13,117 nt of DNA, taken from assembly GCA_964638865.1 (NCBI GenBank), contig CAZXBG010000118.1, positions 1 to 13,117 of the forward strand, written 5' to 3'. The position numbers and the translations under genes were made by a program. Of the stretch, positions 1 to 6,763 are shown piece by piece (positions within the stretch are counted from its first letter, which is position 1; each line of letters starts with the position of its first letter). The notes under the pieces were generated by a model. The model saw nothing but the letters and a program-made list of their open reading frames with translations. It had not been told where the DNA came from and did not search any database. The stretch comes from UBA7236 sp964638865 (GTDB lineage: Bacteria > Bacteroidota > Bacteroidia > Chitinophagales > BACL12).

Positions 1-70
1 TCACATTACCCGATTTGAAAACATACTTGACACAGTTTATTTTACACTACCATTTGAAAAGTCGCAGATA

Positions 71-102
71 ATTAGCAAATTGTTTAATTAGGAGATTAGC
101 AA
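71..102. repeat. Degenerate 8-bp tandem repeat (ATTAGCAA family)
   Basis: Four consecutive octads can be read: ATTAGCAA (71-78), ATTGTTTA (79-86), ATTAGGAG (87-94) and ATTAGCAA (95-102). The first and last are identical and exactly three periods apart. The word is the reverse complement of the GCTAATTT octads at 3777-3808, so the same family occurs in both orientations in this window. It lies in the 227-bp spacer downstream of rmuC, in which I see no gene. Confidence 0.55.
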
Positions 103-163
103 ATGGAACAGCCGTAATTTCGTGTATTAATCAAGAGTAAAAGTATCCGGTTATCATAGCTCT

Positions 164-191
164 ACTCATCACTCATTACTCATTTCTCATT
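164..191. repeat. 7-bp tandem repeat (ACTCATT), four copies
   Basis: Four contiguous heptads read ACTCATC, ACTCATT, ACTCATT and TCTCATT (164-191), with one substitution each in the first and last. The array lies 36 bp beyond the rmuC stop codon. It is a short low-complexity spacer array with no visible coding role and no obvious terminator hairpin. Confidence 0.75.
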
Positions 192-227
192 GCTTGAATG
201 TTTCTGAAATCTTATCCCGATACGCCC

Positions 228-1703
228 TCAATCCTCCTCAATCAGCGCATCATTTATAATTGTTCCCGGCAAAACCTTCTTGCCCTGTACTCCCAATTTT
301 CTCAATTTTTCTGCCTGACCTATCAGGTTTCCGCTTCCGTCTTTTAATTGTTTCATTGCCTCATCATAACTTTTTTGTGATCTGCCAATATGATCACCAA
401 CGTCTACTAAATTCTCTACAAATCCTACAAATTTATCATACATGGCTGCACCTCTTTCCGCAATGGCGACAGCATTTTTATTTTGTTCTTCCTTTTTCCA
501 AATTTCTGAAATAAGTTTTATTGCCGCAATTAAATTTGTTGGCGAGATTAGAATCACTCTTTTTTTATAGGCATAATTCCAAAGGTCAGCATCCTTTTGA
601 ATTGCCAATAAATAGGCAGGTTCAATTGGAACGAACATCATTACAAAATCCAATCCTTTTACAAACTGCGAATAATTTCTTTTATTTAATTCATCAACGT
701 GATTGTATATGGCAGCAATATGATTTTGCAGTGCCATTTTTTGTTCCGTTTCCTCCTCCGAAGAATTATATCTTTCATACGCACTTAAAGAAACTTTACT
801 GTCAATTATCACCTTTCTTTTATCGGGATATAACAAAATAAAATCCGGTTGCATTTTTTTACCATCATCGTTCATTATCGTATTGCCGGCTTCGTCTTTA
901 ATAAATTCTTGTTTGAAATATTCTCTGCCTTCTGTTAATCCGCTTTGTTGTAAAATATTTTCCAATATCATTTCTCCCCAGTCTCCTTGCGTCTTTCTTT
1001 GTCCCTTTAATGCTTTTGTAAGATTATTAGCCTCTTCGCTTATCCTTTGATTTAAAACAACCAAATCTTTTATTTTTTCTTCGAGTGAGAATCGCTGTTT
1101 ATTTTCTTTTTCATAAGTTTCTTCTACTTTCTTTTTAAAATCTTTAATGTCATTATTCAGTGGTTCTAAAATTAATTTAATATTTTTCTGATTTTCTTCT
1201 GTAAACCTTTTGCTTTTATCCTCCAAAATTTCATTGGCAAGATTTTTAAACTGGGAAGTATATTTTTCTCCTATTTCTTCGATCTCCTTTTTAATGGTAT
1301 TATTTTTCTCCTTAAGCACTTCATTTTCCGCAATTAATCTCTGTGTTTCATTTTTCAATTCATTATTGATAGTAAAGCTGTTTTCAAATTGAGCCCTTAG
1401 TGAAACAAAATCGGTTTGTATTTTTTCAAGGGATGTTTGGGATGAGGAAAACGCAAAATTAATTTTATCCTTTTCTTCCAGAATTCTTCTCAATTCAGTT
1501 TCACTAATTGAAGCGATGGTTTGAAGTTCATTTACCTTTTGCTCTAAAAACAGTATCTTGCTTTCAGATTGAGTGAGCTGATTGCGTTTGTCTTCTAGGT
1601 CGCTGCGTTTCACAAGGTCTTTTTCCACAATTAATTTCCGGATGAACCAGGCCAGTATAGCACCTATTATTAACCCCGCTAAAATATATACCAATGGATC
1701 CAT
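228..1703 (-). CDS. rmuC: RmuC family DNA recombination protein
   Basis: This 491-residue protein has the full RmuC layout. A single N-terminal membrane segment (about residues 4-22) is followed by a long charged coiled coil (about 25-230) and then the RmuC nuclease-like domain (about 235-475). In that domain GDWGE (240-244), PDF (286-288) and DSK (301-303) match the expected PD-(D/E)xK-type core, and FVPIEPAYL and SPTNLIAAIKLI are strongly conserved family blocks. RmuC was found in E. coli as a factor that limits DNA inversion at short inverted repeats. It is thought to be a membrane-anchored nuclease, but its reaction is not firmly established. The start ATG directly precedes the membrane segment, and no Shine-Dalgarno site is visible. 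The gene stands alone, divergent from the DUF1345 gene across 149 bp. The family call is firm; nuclease activity is inferred. Confidence 0.95.
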   Translation of the reverse strand: MDPLVYILAGLIIGAILAWFIRKLIVEKDLVKRSDLEDKRNQLTQSESKILFLEQKVNELQTIASISETELRRILEEKDKINFAFSSSQTSLEKIQTDFVSLRAQFENSFTINNELKNETQRLIAENEVLKEKNNTIKKEIEEIGEKYTSQFKNLANEILEDKSKRFTEENQKNIKLILEPLNNDIKDFKKKVEETYEKENKQRFSLEEKIKDLVVLNQRISEEANNLTKALKGQRKTQGDWGEMILENILQQSGLTEGREYFKQEFIKDEAGNTIMNDDGKKMQPDFILLYPDKRKVIIDSKVSLSAYERYNSSEEETEQKMALQNHIAAIYNHVDELNKRNYSQFVKGLDFVMMFVPIEPAYLLAIQKDADLWNYAYKKRVILISPTNLIAAIKLISEIWKKEEQNKNAVAIAERGAAMYDKFVGFVENLVDVGDHIGRSQKSYDEAMKQLKDGSGNLIGQAEKLRKLGVQGKKVLPGTIINDALIEED

Positions 1704-1852
1704 ATCGCTAATTTGGCATGAAGATAAATAAAAAAAGGAGCTTTTCTGTTGATTGTTGGTAGATTTTGATTCAATGAAATAACGATCTAAATCCGCTGTT
1801 GTGAAATCCTTTTTTTAAGCGATCCCTAATTATTTATTATCTTGCATTAAAT

Positions 1853-2542
1853 ATGAAAAACAAATCGAGAGATTCAGTTATATTGAATTTTATTAATGAA
1901 ATGCGTCCTTTGCATAGATTGATTGCAAGTCTGGCAATAACGGGAATTACTTTATTGTTAATTCCTAAATCATTGGATCTGTTATTGATTTTAATGATTT
2001 CCTGGATAACATTTTCCGGAAGTTATCTGATTTTTAGTTGGATAATATTATTTTGTCGACGGGTAGACGATATTCGCAAACATGCTACAATGGATGATGG
2101 AAGTAAAGTATTTGTTTTTGTTATGATATTGCTTTCCTCGTTTTCAGGAATGTTAATGGTGCTCTTATTAATGATTGCCCCTGATTCACAGTCAACAGAT
2201 TTCGGGGTGTATTTAATTATACCTATTTCAGGTATGTTGTTGTCATGGATGATGGTGCATACCATTTTTACTTTTCATTATGCACATTTGTTTTATGATA
2301 ATATTGATAATGACAATAAAAAGGCAGTAGAAGGATTGGTGTTTCCTGAAACCAAAGAACCGGATTATATTGATTTTGTTTATTTTTCACTGGTGATCGG
2401 ATGTACATTTCAGGTTTCTGATGTGGCTATTACCTCCCGAAAAATGAGGCGTATGGTATTGTTTCACGGACTTTTAGCATTTGCATTGAATACTTTTGTT
2501 GTTGCACTGACTATTAATCTGGTTGCAGGATTAAGTAAATAA
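1853..2542 (+). CDS. DUF1345 family integral membrane protein
   Basis: This 229-residue protein has about six hydrophobic segments (roughly 21-37, 42-67, 85-108, 117-143, 172-188 and 201-225). The C-terminal half carries the block I associate with DUF1345: DYIDFVYFSLVIGCTFQVSD (171-190), then a basic SRKMRR turn and a last membrane helix. HYAHLFY (142-148) is another conserved-looking stretch. It has no signal peptide and no catalytic motif. The family's function is unknown, so no role is assigned; it should sit in the cytoplasmic membrane. The ATG at 1853 is preceded by AT-rich DNA with TATCTTGCA, one base short of the usual TAnnTTTGCA element. It is transcribed away from rmuC and converges on the DUF4382 gene. 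The reading frame is certain and the family assignment likely. Confidence 0.85.
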   Translation: MKNKSRDSVILNFINEMRPLHRLIASLAITGITLLLIPKSLDLLLILMISWITFSGSYLIFSWIILFCRRVDDIRKHATMDDGSKVFVFVMILLSSFSGMLMVLLLMIAPDSQSTDFGVYLIIPISGMLLSWMMVHTIFTFHYAHLFYDNIDNDNKKAVEGLVFPETKEPDYIDFVYFSLVIGCTFQVSDVAITSRKMRRMVLFHGLLAFALNTFVVALTINLVAGLSK

Positions 2543-2587
2543 TTATTAATTTTTAAAACGCATTTTCCTATAATTACTTTTTGTATA

Positions 2588-2638
2588 CCATAAAAAAGGC
2601 GATGACCGCTATTGCAATCAGCTGCTTTTGATTTATGG
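2588..2638. terminator. Possible bidirectional terminator between convergent genes
   Basis: CCATAAA (2588-2594) and TTTATGG (2632-2638) are perfect 7-bp arms. The inner sequences pair imperfectly (an A-run and GGC on the left against GCTGCTTTT on the right). The structure sits in the 109-bp gap where the DUF1345 gene (+) and the DUF4382 gene (-) converge, which is where a shared terminator would be expected. The loop is long and there is no clean T-tract directly after the stem, so this is a weak call. Confidence 0.3.
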
Positions 2639-2651
2639 TTGGTTATTTATA

Positions 2652-3431
2652 TTAAAATGGAATATTAATCACTCCCAAAGTTGTTACGTTGCCTGTTTGT
2701 ACATTAACGTCATTTACTGTAATATCAGAGAATCCTGCGACAGCTGAAAATGTTACATCGTAAGTTCCTGCCGGAACACCACCGATCAAAAATGACCCGT
2801 CAGCTGCTATCAATGTTCCAATAGTATCAGTTGGTGTTGATGCCATCACGTAATAAGCAGCATCAAAAGGAAATACCGTTCCGGAAATTGCACCTGTTTC
2901 AGCCTGTGTATAAACATGAATTACAGGTTTAAGTGAATAATCACCATTTCCTTTTTCTACTATGGATTGTTCTGCATCAAAGTCCATCCACAATTCATAA
3001 GCAATGCCTGCTTCAAATGTGTAATGAACGTTTAACTTTAAACCTGATGTTTCAGCCGATGGTGCTTCCAACGGATGTACTACGCCATCAACCACAACAC
3101 TATTGTTATCACCCAAGATCAATCGAATTTGCGAGATAGTCTGTGGTGCTATATCTTCATCAATAATGACTGTATCAATGCCTGAATTAAATTTCAAGAG
3201 GTCGTAAATACCAGGATTTATTACGTTTAACGTTTTCCATCCATCAGCATCGGTATGAATTTCAACTGATAGTACATCAATATAAACTGCATCGTACTCG
3301 GCAGGTGCATCGGTAAGAAATATCTTTAATTGTGCCATATCACCAGAATTCGCACCGGGATCTTCCTTACAAGATATTAAAAGAGTGAAAAACAAGGCAA
3401 ATATGCTTGTTAAAATTATAGTCTTCTTCAT
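2652..3431 (-). CDS. DUF4382 domain lipoprotein with C-terminal carboxypeptidase-regulatory-like domain
   Basis: I start this at the ATG at 3431 (259 residues) because it opens directly with a lipoprotein signal peptide: MKKT, a hydrophobic core, then the lipobox LLISC with Cys21 as the predicted lipidated residue. The frame is open upstream to an ATG at 3551, but that 40-residue extension looks non-coding and would bury the signal. Residues about 33-175 match DUF4382 (AQLKIFLTDAPAEYDAVYID, later LKLNVHY and a Y-S-LKPVIHV end). Residues about 178-255 look like a small beta-sandwich of the carboxypeptidase-regulatory or SdrD-like type (GAISGTV, ADGSFLIGGVPAGTYDV). The protein should be anchored to the outer or inner membrane and face the periplasm or surface. 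No enzymatic function is apparent. A perfect TAAATTTG promoter element ends five bases before the chosen ATG, which supports that start. Confidence 0.88.
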   Translation of the reverse strand: MKKTIILTSIFALFFTLLISCKEDPGANSGDMAQLKIFLTDAPAEYDAVYIDVLSVEIHTDADGWKTLNVINPGIYDLLKFNSGIDTVIIDEDIAPQTISQIRLILGDNNSVVVDGVVHPLEAPSAETSGLKLNVHYTFEAGIAYELWMDFDAEQSIVEKGNGDYSLKPVIHVYTQAETGAISGTVFPFDAAYYVMASTPTDTIGTLIAADGSFLIGGVPAGTYDVTFSAVAGFSDITVNDVNVQTGNVTTLGVINIPF

Positions 3432-3436
3432 ACAAT

Positions 3437-3444
3437 CAAATTTA
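3437..3444 (-). promoter_or_regulatory. -7 promoter element of the DUF4382 lipoprotein gene (TAAATTTG)
   Basis: On the minus strand TAAATTTG matches the Bacteroidota -7 consensus TAnnTTTG exactly and ends five bases before the ATG at 3431. A TTTG lies 14 bases further upstream, closer than the usual spacing to a -33 element, so the upstream element is uncertain. If the element is used, the transcript would start at or within a few bases of the ATG. Confidence 0.5.
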
Positions 3445-3776
3445 GTGTTAAGTAGATTCAAATAATGTTCCAATATGTTAATGCCTATAAATACAGGACA
3501 TTGAACAAATGAATAAAATGGGCATTTAGGGAAATTGGGGAAATTTTTCACAGATGGATATAGAATACAACCAACCTCGAATTTGTATGTATCAGTGAAA
3601 AAAATTATCCTCTCTTAGCTACTTTGTGCCCCGAGAAATGATAATAGGATGTCATGTTAAAAATTTCAATTGTGGCTCAACTTATAAATCAGGAGGACAA
3701 ATCTTAAATCCAGATTAATTCAATTAATACAAATCTATAGTTGTTAGTAAAATACTCCCCAAATGTGAAGGTGGTT

Positions 3777-3808
3777 GCTAATTTGCCAATTAGCTAATTT
3801 GCTAATTT
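3777..3808. repeat. 8-bp tandem repeat (GCTAATTT), four copies
   Basis: Four contiguous octads read GCTAATTT (3777-3784), GCCAATTA (3785-3792), GCTAATTT (3793-3800) and GCTAATTT (3801-3808). Three are identical. The reverse complement of this word forms the degenerate array at 71-102. Confidence 0.8.
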
Positions 3809-3823
3809 TCTTCCCTCAGTTTA

Positions 3824-3866
3824 ATTAAAAATCAAAAACCCAACTATCATAAATGATAATTGGGTT
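3824..3866 (-). terminator. Intrinsic terminator of tRNA-Met
   Basis: AACCCAACTATCA (3837-3849) pairs with TGATAATTGGGTT (3854-3866) over 13 positions with one mismatch (C3844 against A3859) and a 4-base loop. Read on the minus strand, the stem runs directly into TTTGATTTTTAATT. It lies five bases past the tRNA 3' end, so it is well placed to terminate that transcript. Confidence 0.85.
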
Positions 3867-3871
3867 GACTG

Positions 3872-3945
<74 letters not shown>

Positions 3946-4048
3946 ATTTATTCCTGTGGCTGAAACCTACATTTCATTCACTTCGGGCGGCAAAGATAAT
4001 AATTTGTGATTTTAAATGAAAGAATGAACACTAATACTTTAGGATAAT

Positions 4049-4903
4049 TTAAAAAAGTGCTGTTACCGGAATCTCTGATAAATTGTAAAATTCCTTAGGT
4101 CGTATGCCTTTATCTGTCATCTGCAGGGTGCAACACTCGTGAATGGCATCGTGTTCAAAAAACAGGATATATTTTTTGTCGTTTGCTTCTTTTAAAAAAC
4201 TTTCCTTTTCTTTAATAGAAACCAGTGGGCGAATATCGTAACCCATTACATAAGGAATAGGTATATGTCCATACGAAGGCAAAAGATCAGCGCAATACAC
4301 GATGGTTTTATCTCTGAATTTTATAACGGGCAACATCATCGCTTCCGTATGGCCATAGGTCCAGATGGTGGAAAATCCAGGAAATAATTCTTCATCCTCT
4401 TCTATAAAATGCAGAACTCCATGTTGCTGCAGTGGCAGAAAATTTTCTTTTAGAAAAGAGGCTTTTTCACGTGAATTTGGATTTGTTGCCCAGTTCCAAT
4501 GCCTTTCATTACTCCAATAGCGGGCATTTGGGTAAGCTGGGATTAATTTACCTCTATCGTCTTTTTTAACTGCACCCCCGCAGTGATCAAAGTGTAAATG
4601 GGTAAGGAAAACATCCGTAATATCCTCAGGCAAAATACCATTTTCTTTCAGATTGCTATTTAAGGTAAAATCACCGTGCGGTTCATAGTGGCTGAAAAAT
4701 TTTTCGTCCTGCTTGGTTCCCATGCCGCAATCTATCAAAACTACCTTTCCGGAGGCAATCACCACCAAATTGCGCATAGACCAGGTACATAAATTGTTTT
4801 CATCTGCCGGAATAAGCTTATTCCAGATCTTTTTTGGCACCACACCAAACATGGCACCGCCATCCAATTTAAACATTCCCGAATTGACCGATATGAGTTG
4901 CAT
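4049..4903 (-). CDS. Metallo-beta-lactamase-fold hydrolase
   Basis: From the ATG at 4903 the protein has 284 residues and starts MQLISVNSG, the usual opening strand of the fold. An in-frame ATG at 4930 would add nine residues but lies upstream of the apparent -7 element TACTTTAG, so I prefer 4903. The binuclear metal site looks complete: H102-L-H104-F-D106-H107 (in THLHFDHCGG), H185 (in YGHTEA), D206 (in YCADLL) and H251 (in FFEHD). The order and spacing resemble the lactonase-like branch (AHL lactonase type) of the superfamily. Substrate cannot be read from sequence. There is no signal peptide, so it should be cytoplasmic. The gene is monocistronic, between the tRNA and a repeat island that occupies its whole upstream region. 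Fold and metal binding are firm; quorum-quenching or any other specific role is speculation. Confidence 0.92.
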   Translation of the reverse strand: MQLISVNSGMFKLDGGAMFGVVPKKIWNKLIPADENNLCTWSMRNLVVIASGKVVLIDCGMGTKQDEKFFSHYEPHGDFTLNSNLKENGILPEDITDVFLTHLHFDHCGGAVKKDDRGKLIPAYPNARYWSNERHWNWATNPNSREKASFLKENFLPLQQHGVLHFIEEDEELFPGFSTIWTYGHTEAMMLPVIKFRDKTIVYCADLLPSYGHIPIPYVMGYDIRPLVSIKEKESFLKEANDKKYILFFEHDAIHECCTLQMTDKGIRPKEFYNLSEIPVTALF

Positions 4904-4907
4904 AGGG

Positions 4908-4915
4908 CTAAAGTA
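4908..4915 (-). promoter_or_regulatory. Possible -7 promoter element of the MBL-fold gene (TACTTTAG)
   Basis: On the minus strand TACTTTAG matches TAnnTTTG at all but one fixed position and ends four bases before the ATG at 4903. It argues for that start over the ATG at 4930, which would lie upstream of the transcript. A TTTG lies 12 bases upstream, shorter than the usual -33 spacing. Confidence 0.4.
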
Positions 4916-4977
4916 ATTAATAATTACCAAATGCGGTTATTTCCCGCAGAGTTTTTAAACAAGTTTAGTTAAAAGTT

Positions 4978-5192
4978 CCCGCAGAGGAGCAGAGTGCGCA
5001 GAGGGAAAATGTGTTTTTTATTCTTTGGGGAGATTAAAATTTGAATAATGTATATTTTTTGGAAATCGAAATAATAATTGCATCATGCACTACTAATAAT
5101 ATTCATCTGTTCGATTTCAATATCATAACAATTACAACTCCATTAATACGTTTTATTTAATTGTGTTCCTCTGCGCACTCTGCTCCTCTGCG
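4978..5192. repeat. 215-bp foldback (nested inverted) repeat unit, copy 1
   Basis: Perfect 25-bp outer arms at 4980-5004 and 5168-5192 are exact reverse complements, rich in CTCTGCG-like words. Inside, GAAATCGAA (5062-5070) pairs with TTCGATTTC (5110-5118), and the core holds TGCAT-C-ATGCA (5079-5089). The three symmetry centres fall at about 5086, 5090 and 5084, so the unit is nearly concentric, and the intervening sequence also shows patchy inverted similarity. The outer 55 bp on each side recur exactly in the second unit. No transposase and no clear target-site duplication are visible. It could be a non-autonomous, MITE-like element, a structural repeat, or an RNA hairpin source. Confidence 0.75.
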
Positions 5193-5240
5193 TGAAACCT
5201 TTTTAATTCACAATACTCTGTGTGAAAACTTTTTTACTCC

Positions 5241-5450
5241 CCCGCAGAGGAGCAGAGTGCGCAGAGGGAAAATGTGTTTTTTATTCTTTGGGGAGNNNNN
5301 NNNNNNNNNNNNNNNNNNNNNNNNNNNNNNNNNNNNNNNNNNNNNNNNNNNNNNNNNNNNNNNNNNNNNNNNNNNNNNNNNNNNNNNNNNNNNNNCTCCA
5401 TTAATACGTTTTATTTAATTGTGTTCCTCTGCGCACTCTGCTCCTCTGCG
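5241..5450. repeat. Foldback repeat unit, copy 2, interrupted by assembly gap
   Basis: 5241-5295 is identical to 4978-5032 and 5396-5450 is identical to 5138-5192, each over exactly 55 bp and no further. The 25-bp inverted arms are 5243-5267 and 5426-5450. The interior, 105 bp in copy 1, is replaced here by 100 Ns. Just after the right arm this copy has an extra 9-base GCCTCTGCG word (5451-5459) that copy 1 lacks. Confidence 0.8.
5296..5395. other. Assembly gap (100 N)
   Basis: A run of exactly 100 N, a conventional placeholder length. It sits inside the second copy of the foldback repeat, so it most likely reflects failure to assemble through an identical repeat, not missing unique DNA. The real length is unknown; 105 bp is the simplest expectation. 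Confidence 0.95.
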
Positions 5451-5454
5451 GCCT

Positions 5455-5560
5455 CTGCGTGAAACCTTTTTTTAATCCACAATAATCTGCGTGAAACCAT
5501 TTTAATTCACAATAATCTGCGTGAAACCTTTTCAATTCAAAATGCTCCTCATGAAACCCC
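5455..5560. repeat. ~31-bp tandem repeat (CTGCGTGAAACC...AATAAT)
   Basis: The word CTGCGTGAAACC begins at 5455, 5487 and 5517, and a degenerate copy (CTCATGAAACC) begins at 5548, giving spacings of 32, 30 and 31 bp. Between the words is a T-rich then AATTCACAATAAT-like stretch. Two further units are at 5188 and 5218, right after foldback copy 1. The array runs up to the stop codon of ribH. Confidence 0.75.
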
Positions 5561-6052
5561 TTAAATTAATTTCTCTCTGAGTGCAGCCATTTTTAATGCT
5601 GTTATAGCGGATTCATCTCCCTTATTTCCATATTTACCACCCGACCTGTCCAATGCCTGTTGTTCATCATTGGTAGTGAGCACTCCAAAAACAACCGGTG
5701 TAGAATAATCTATGCTTAAATTCATTATACCATGTGCAACAGCTGCTGCAATATAATGATCATGTGTTGTTTCCCCTTTAATAATACATCCGAGACAAAT
5801 GATTGCATCAAGTTCCTGCGATTCTAATAATAATTGAGCAGCTTGTGGTAATTCAAAACTGCCGGGAACATAAACCGTAATAATATTTTCAGATTTAGTA
5901 TTAAACTTTAATAACGAAGCATGACAACCCTGATACAATTTTTCTGTAATAACAGAATTCCATTCAGAAATAACTATTCCAAAACGAAATTTTTCGCCCG
6001 AAGGAACTGTTTCTTCCCGTAAATGTGATAAATTCTGATGTTTGGAGCCCAT
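5561..6052 (-). CDS. ribH: 6,7-dimethyl-8-ribityllumazine synthase
   Basis: This 163-residue protein catalyses the penultimate step of riboflavin synthesis, condensing 5-amino-6-ribitylaminouracil with 3,4-dihydroxy-2-butanone 4-phosphate. All family landmarks are present. W31 is in the ring-stacking position after the first strand (FGIVISEWN). VPGSFELP (62-69) and GCIIKGETTHDHY (88-100) follow, the latter with the expected catalytic His97. The phosphate-binding tail GVLTTNDEQQALDRSGGKYG contains R136, and NKGDESA follows it. The length is typical. It is the last gene of the pdhA-TPR-ribH unit, starting only six bases after the TPR gene's stop. The other riboflavin genes are not in the window. 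The enzyme is cytosolic and normally forms pentamers or 60-mers. Confidence 0.98.
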   Translation of the reverse strand: MGSKHQNLSHLREETVPSGEKFRFGIVISEWNSVITEKLYQGCHASLLKFNTKSENIITVYVPGSFELPQAAQLLLESQELDAIICLGCIIKGETTHDHYIAAAVAHGIMNLSIDYSTPVVFGVLTTNDEQQALDRSGGKYGNKGDESAITALKMAALREKLI

Positions 6053-6058
6053 TATTTA

Positions 6059-6748
6059 TTATTCACCAAGTTTGGTTTCGGCATAAGAAATATCGCTGTC
6101 GATATTCATTCCTTCTGGTGAAAGAGGATATAGTTGCTTTATTTTTCTATACATTTCCAAAGCTCCTTTCAGATCATTTTCCTCCGACATAAGATCTCCT
6201 GCAAATTTATAATAAGAAGGACTTTGTAAGTTATTATTCGCCGATTCACCTGCTTTAATATAAAGGTCAATTGCTTTTTTGTATTCCTTTTTATCGGCAT
6301 ACATATGACCTAATAATTCATATGTTTTACCTGCAATTTCATCAGTGCCCGGTTTGTATGCTTCCAGTTGTTTAATTGCGTTATCAAGGTCATTGTTTTT
6401 CATATAACAAACACCTGCATAATAATGTGCAAGGTTTCCGGTTGGAGTGTTGCCATACTGATCAATAATACTTAAAAATCCCATTGTAGAGCCATCACCA
6501 TTTAATGCGAGGTCGATAGAATCTTTCATAAAATAGTTTTGTGCTCCTGAAATTGTATTCTGTGCATCAGCAACACGCGGTTCCATGTATAACTTTTTAT
6601 AGCCGAAATATCCTCCAATACCAACAACGATAACAGCAAATACACCAATTATCATATTGCGGTTTTTCAGGAAGAAATCTTCTACATTTAAATAGGTTCC
6701 CTGCTCTTTCGCAGGAGTTTCTTCAGTTATTTTTTTAATTTCTGCCAT
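6059..6748 (-). CDS. Membrane-anchored TPR protein (YfgM-like)
   Basis: This 229-residue protein has a charged cytoplasmic N-terminus, one membrane segment (about 32-50, IIGVFAVIVVGIGGYFGYKK), and a helical domain with tetratricopeptide-type units. The clearest units are 106-130 (AHYYAGVCYMKNNDLDNAIKQLEAY), here given by position, and 143-166 and 179-208. The topology, an N-in single helix with soluble TPRs outside, resembles the YfgM/ancillary SecYEG-associated type, but I assign only the architecture. It lies 15 bases after pdhA and 6 bases before ribH and is likely co-transcribed. A TPR protein beside ribH is, from memory, a recurring Bacteroidota arrangement. A role in envelope protein assembly is plausible but unproven. 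Confidence 0.85.
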   Translation of the reverse strand: MAEIKKITEETPAKEQGTYLNVEDFFLKNRNMIIGVFAVIVVGIGGYFGYKKLYMEPRVADAQNTISGAQNYFMKDSIDLALNGDGSTMGFLSIIDQYGNTPTGNLAHYYAGVCYMKNNDLDNAIKQLEAYKPGTDEIAGKTYELLGHMYADKKEYKKAIDLYIKAGESANNNLQSPSYYKFAGDLMSEENDLKGALEMYRKIKQLYPLSPEGMNIDSDISYAETKLGE

Positions 6749-6763
6749 AGCGTATTTTATAAA

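Larger units (their letters stand above)
3432..3871. other. Non-coding spacer between lipoprotein gene and tRNA-Met
   Basis: These 440 bp hold no supportable gene. Visible elements are the promoter of the DUF4382 gene at the left edge, an 8-bp tandem repeat at 3777-3808 and the tRNA terminator hairpin at 3837-3866. The remainder (about 3450-3770) is AT-rich sequence in which I recognise nothing. Confidence 0.7.
4904..5560. other. Non-coding repeat island between MBL-fold gene and ribH
   Basis: This roughly 650-bp spacer has no credible gene; open frames running through it consist of repeat sequence and Ns. In order it holds a TTCCCGCAGAG word at 4941 and again at 4976, a 215-bp foldback unit (4978-5192), two ~31-bp units (5188-5240), a second foldback unit interrupted by the N gap (5241-5450), and three more ~31-bp units plus a degenerate one (5455-5560). 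It contains the upstream region of the MBL-fold gene and the downstream region of ribH. Any promoter upstream of 4915 or terminator for the ribH operon would have to lie in it. Confidence 0.85.

Noticed and set aside
2574..2636. Minus-strand frame after the DUF4382 gene reading NQKQLIAIAVIAFFMVYKK, resembling a tiny single-helix membrane peptide.
   Set aside because: There is no ATG, GTG or TTG start at its head (it would need ATA), stops lie just upstream, and the same bases form the imperfect inverted repeat proposed as a terminator.
3432..3551. Forty-residue N-terminal extension of the DUF4382 lipoprotein from ATG 3551.
   Set aside because: It would place the lipoprotein signal internally and would overlap the exact TAAATTTG promoter element; the ATG at 3431 gives a standard lipobox.
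4049..4903. Naming the MBL-fold protein an AHL lactonase (quorum quenching).
   Set aside because: Metal ligand spacing is compatible, but this superfamily has many substrates and nothing in the context points to acyl-homoserine lactones.
5161..5462. Open frames of 60-85 residues running through the repeat island.
   Set aside because: They consist of repeat words and undetermined bases; no conserved domain or start signal.
4978..5560. CRISPR-like array suggested by regularly spaced ~31-bp repeats.
   Set aside because: The units are contiguous with no unique spacers and drift along their whole length; no cas genes are present.
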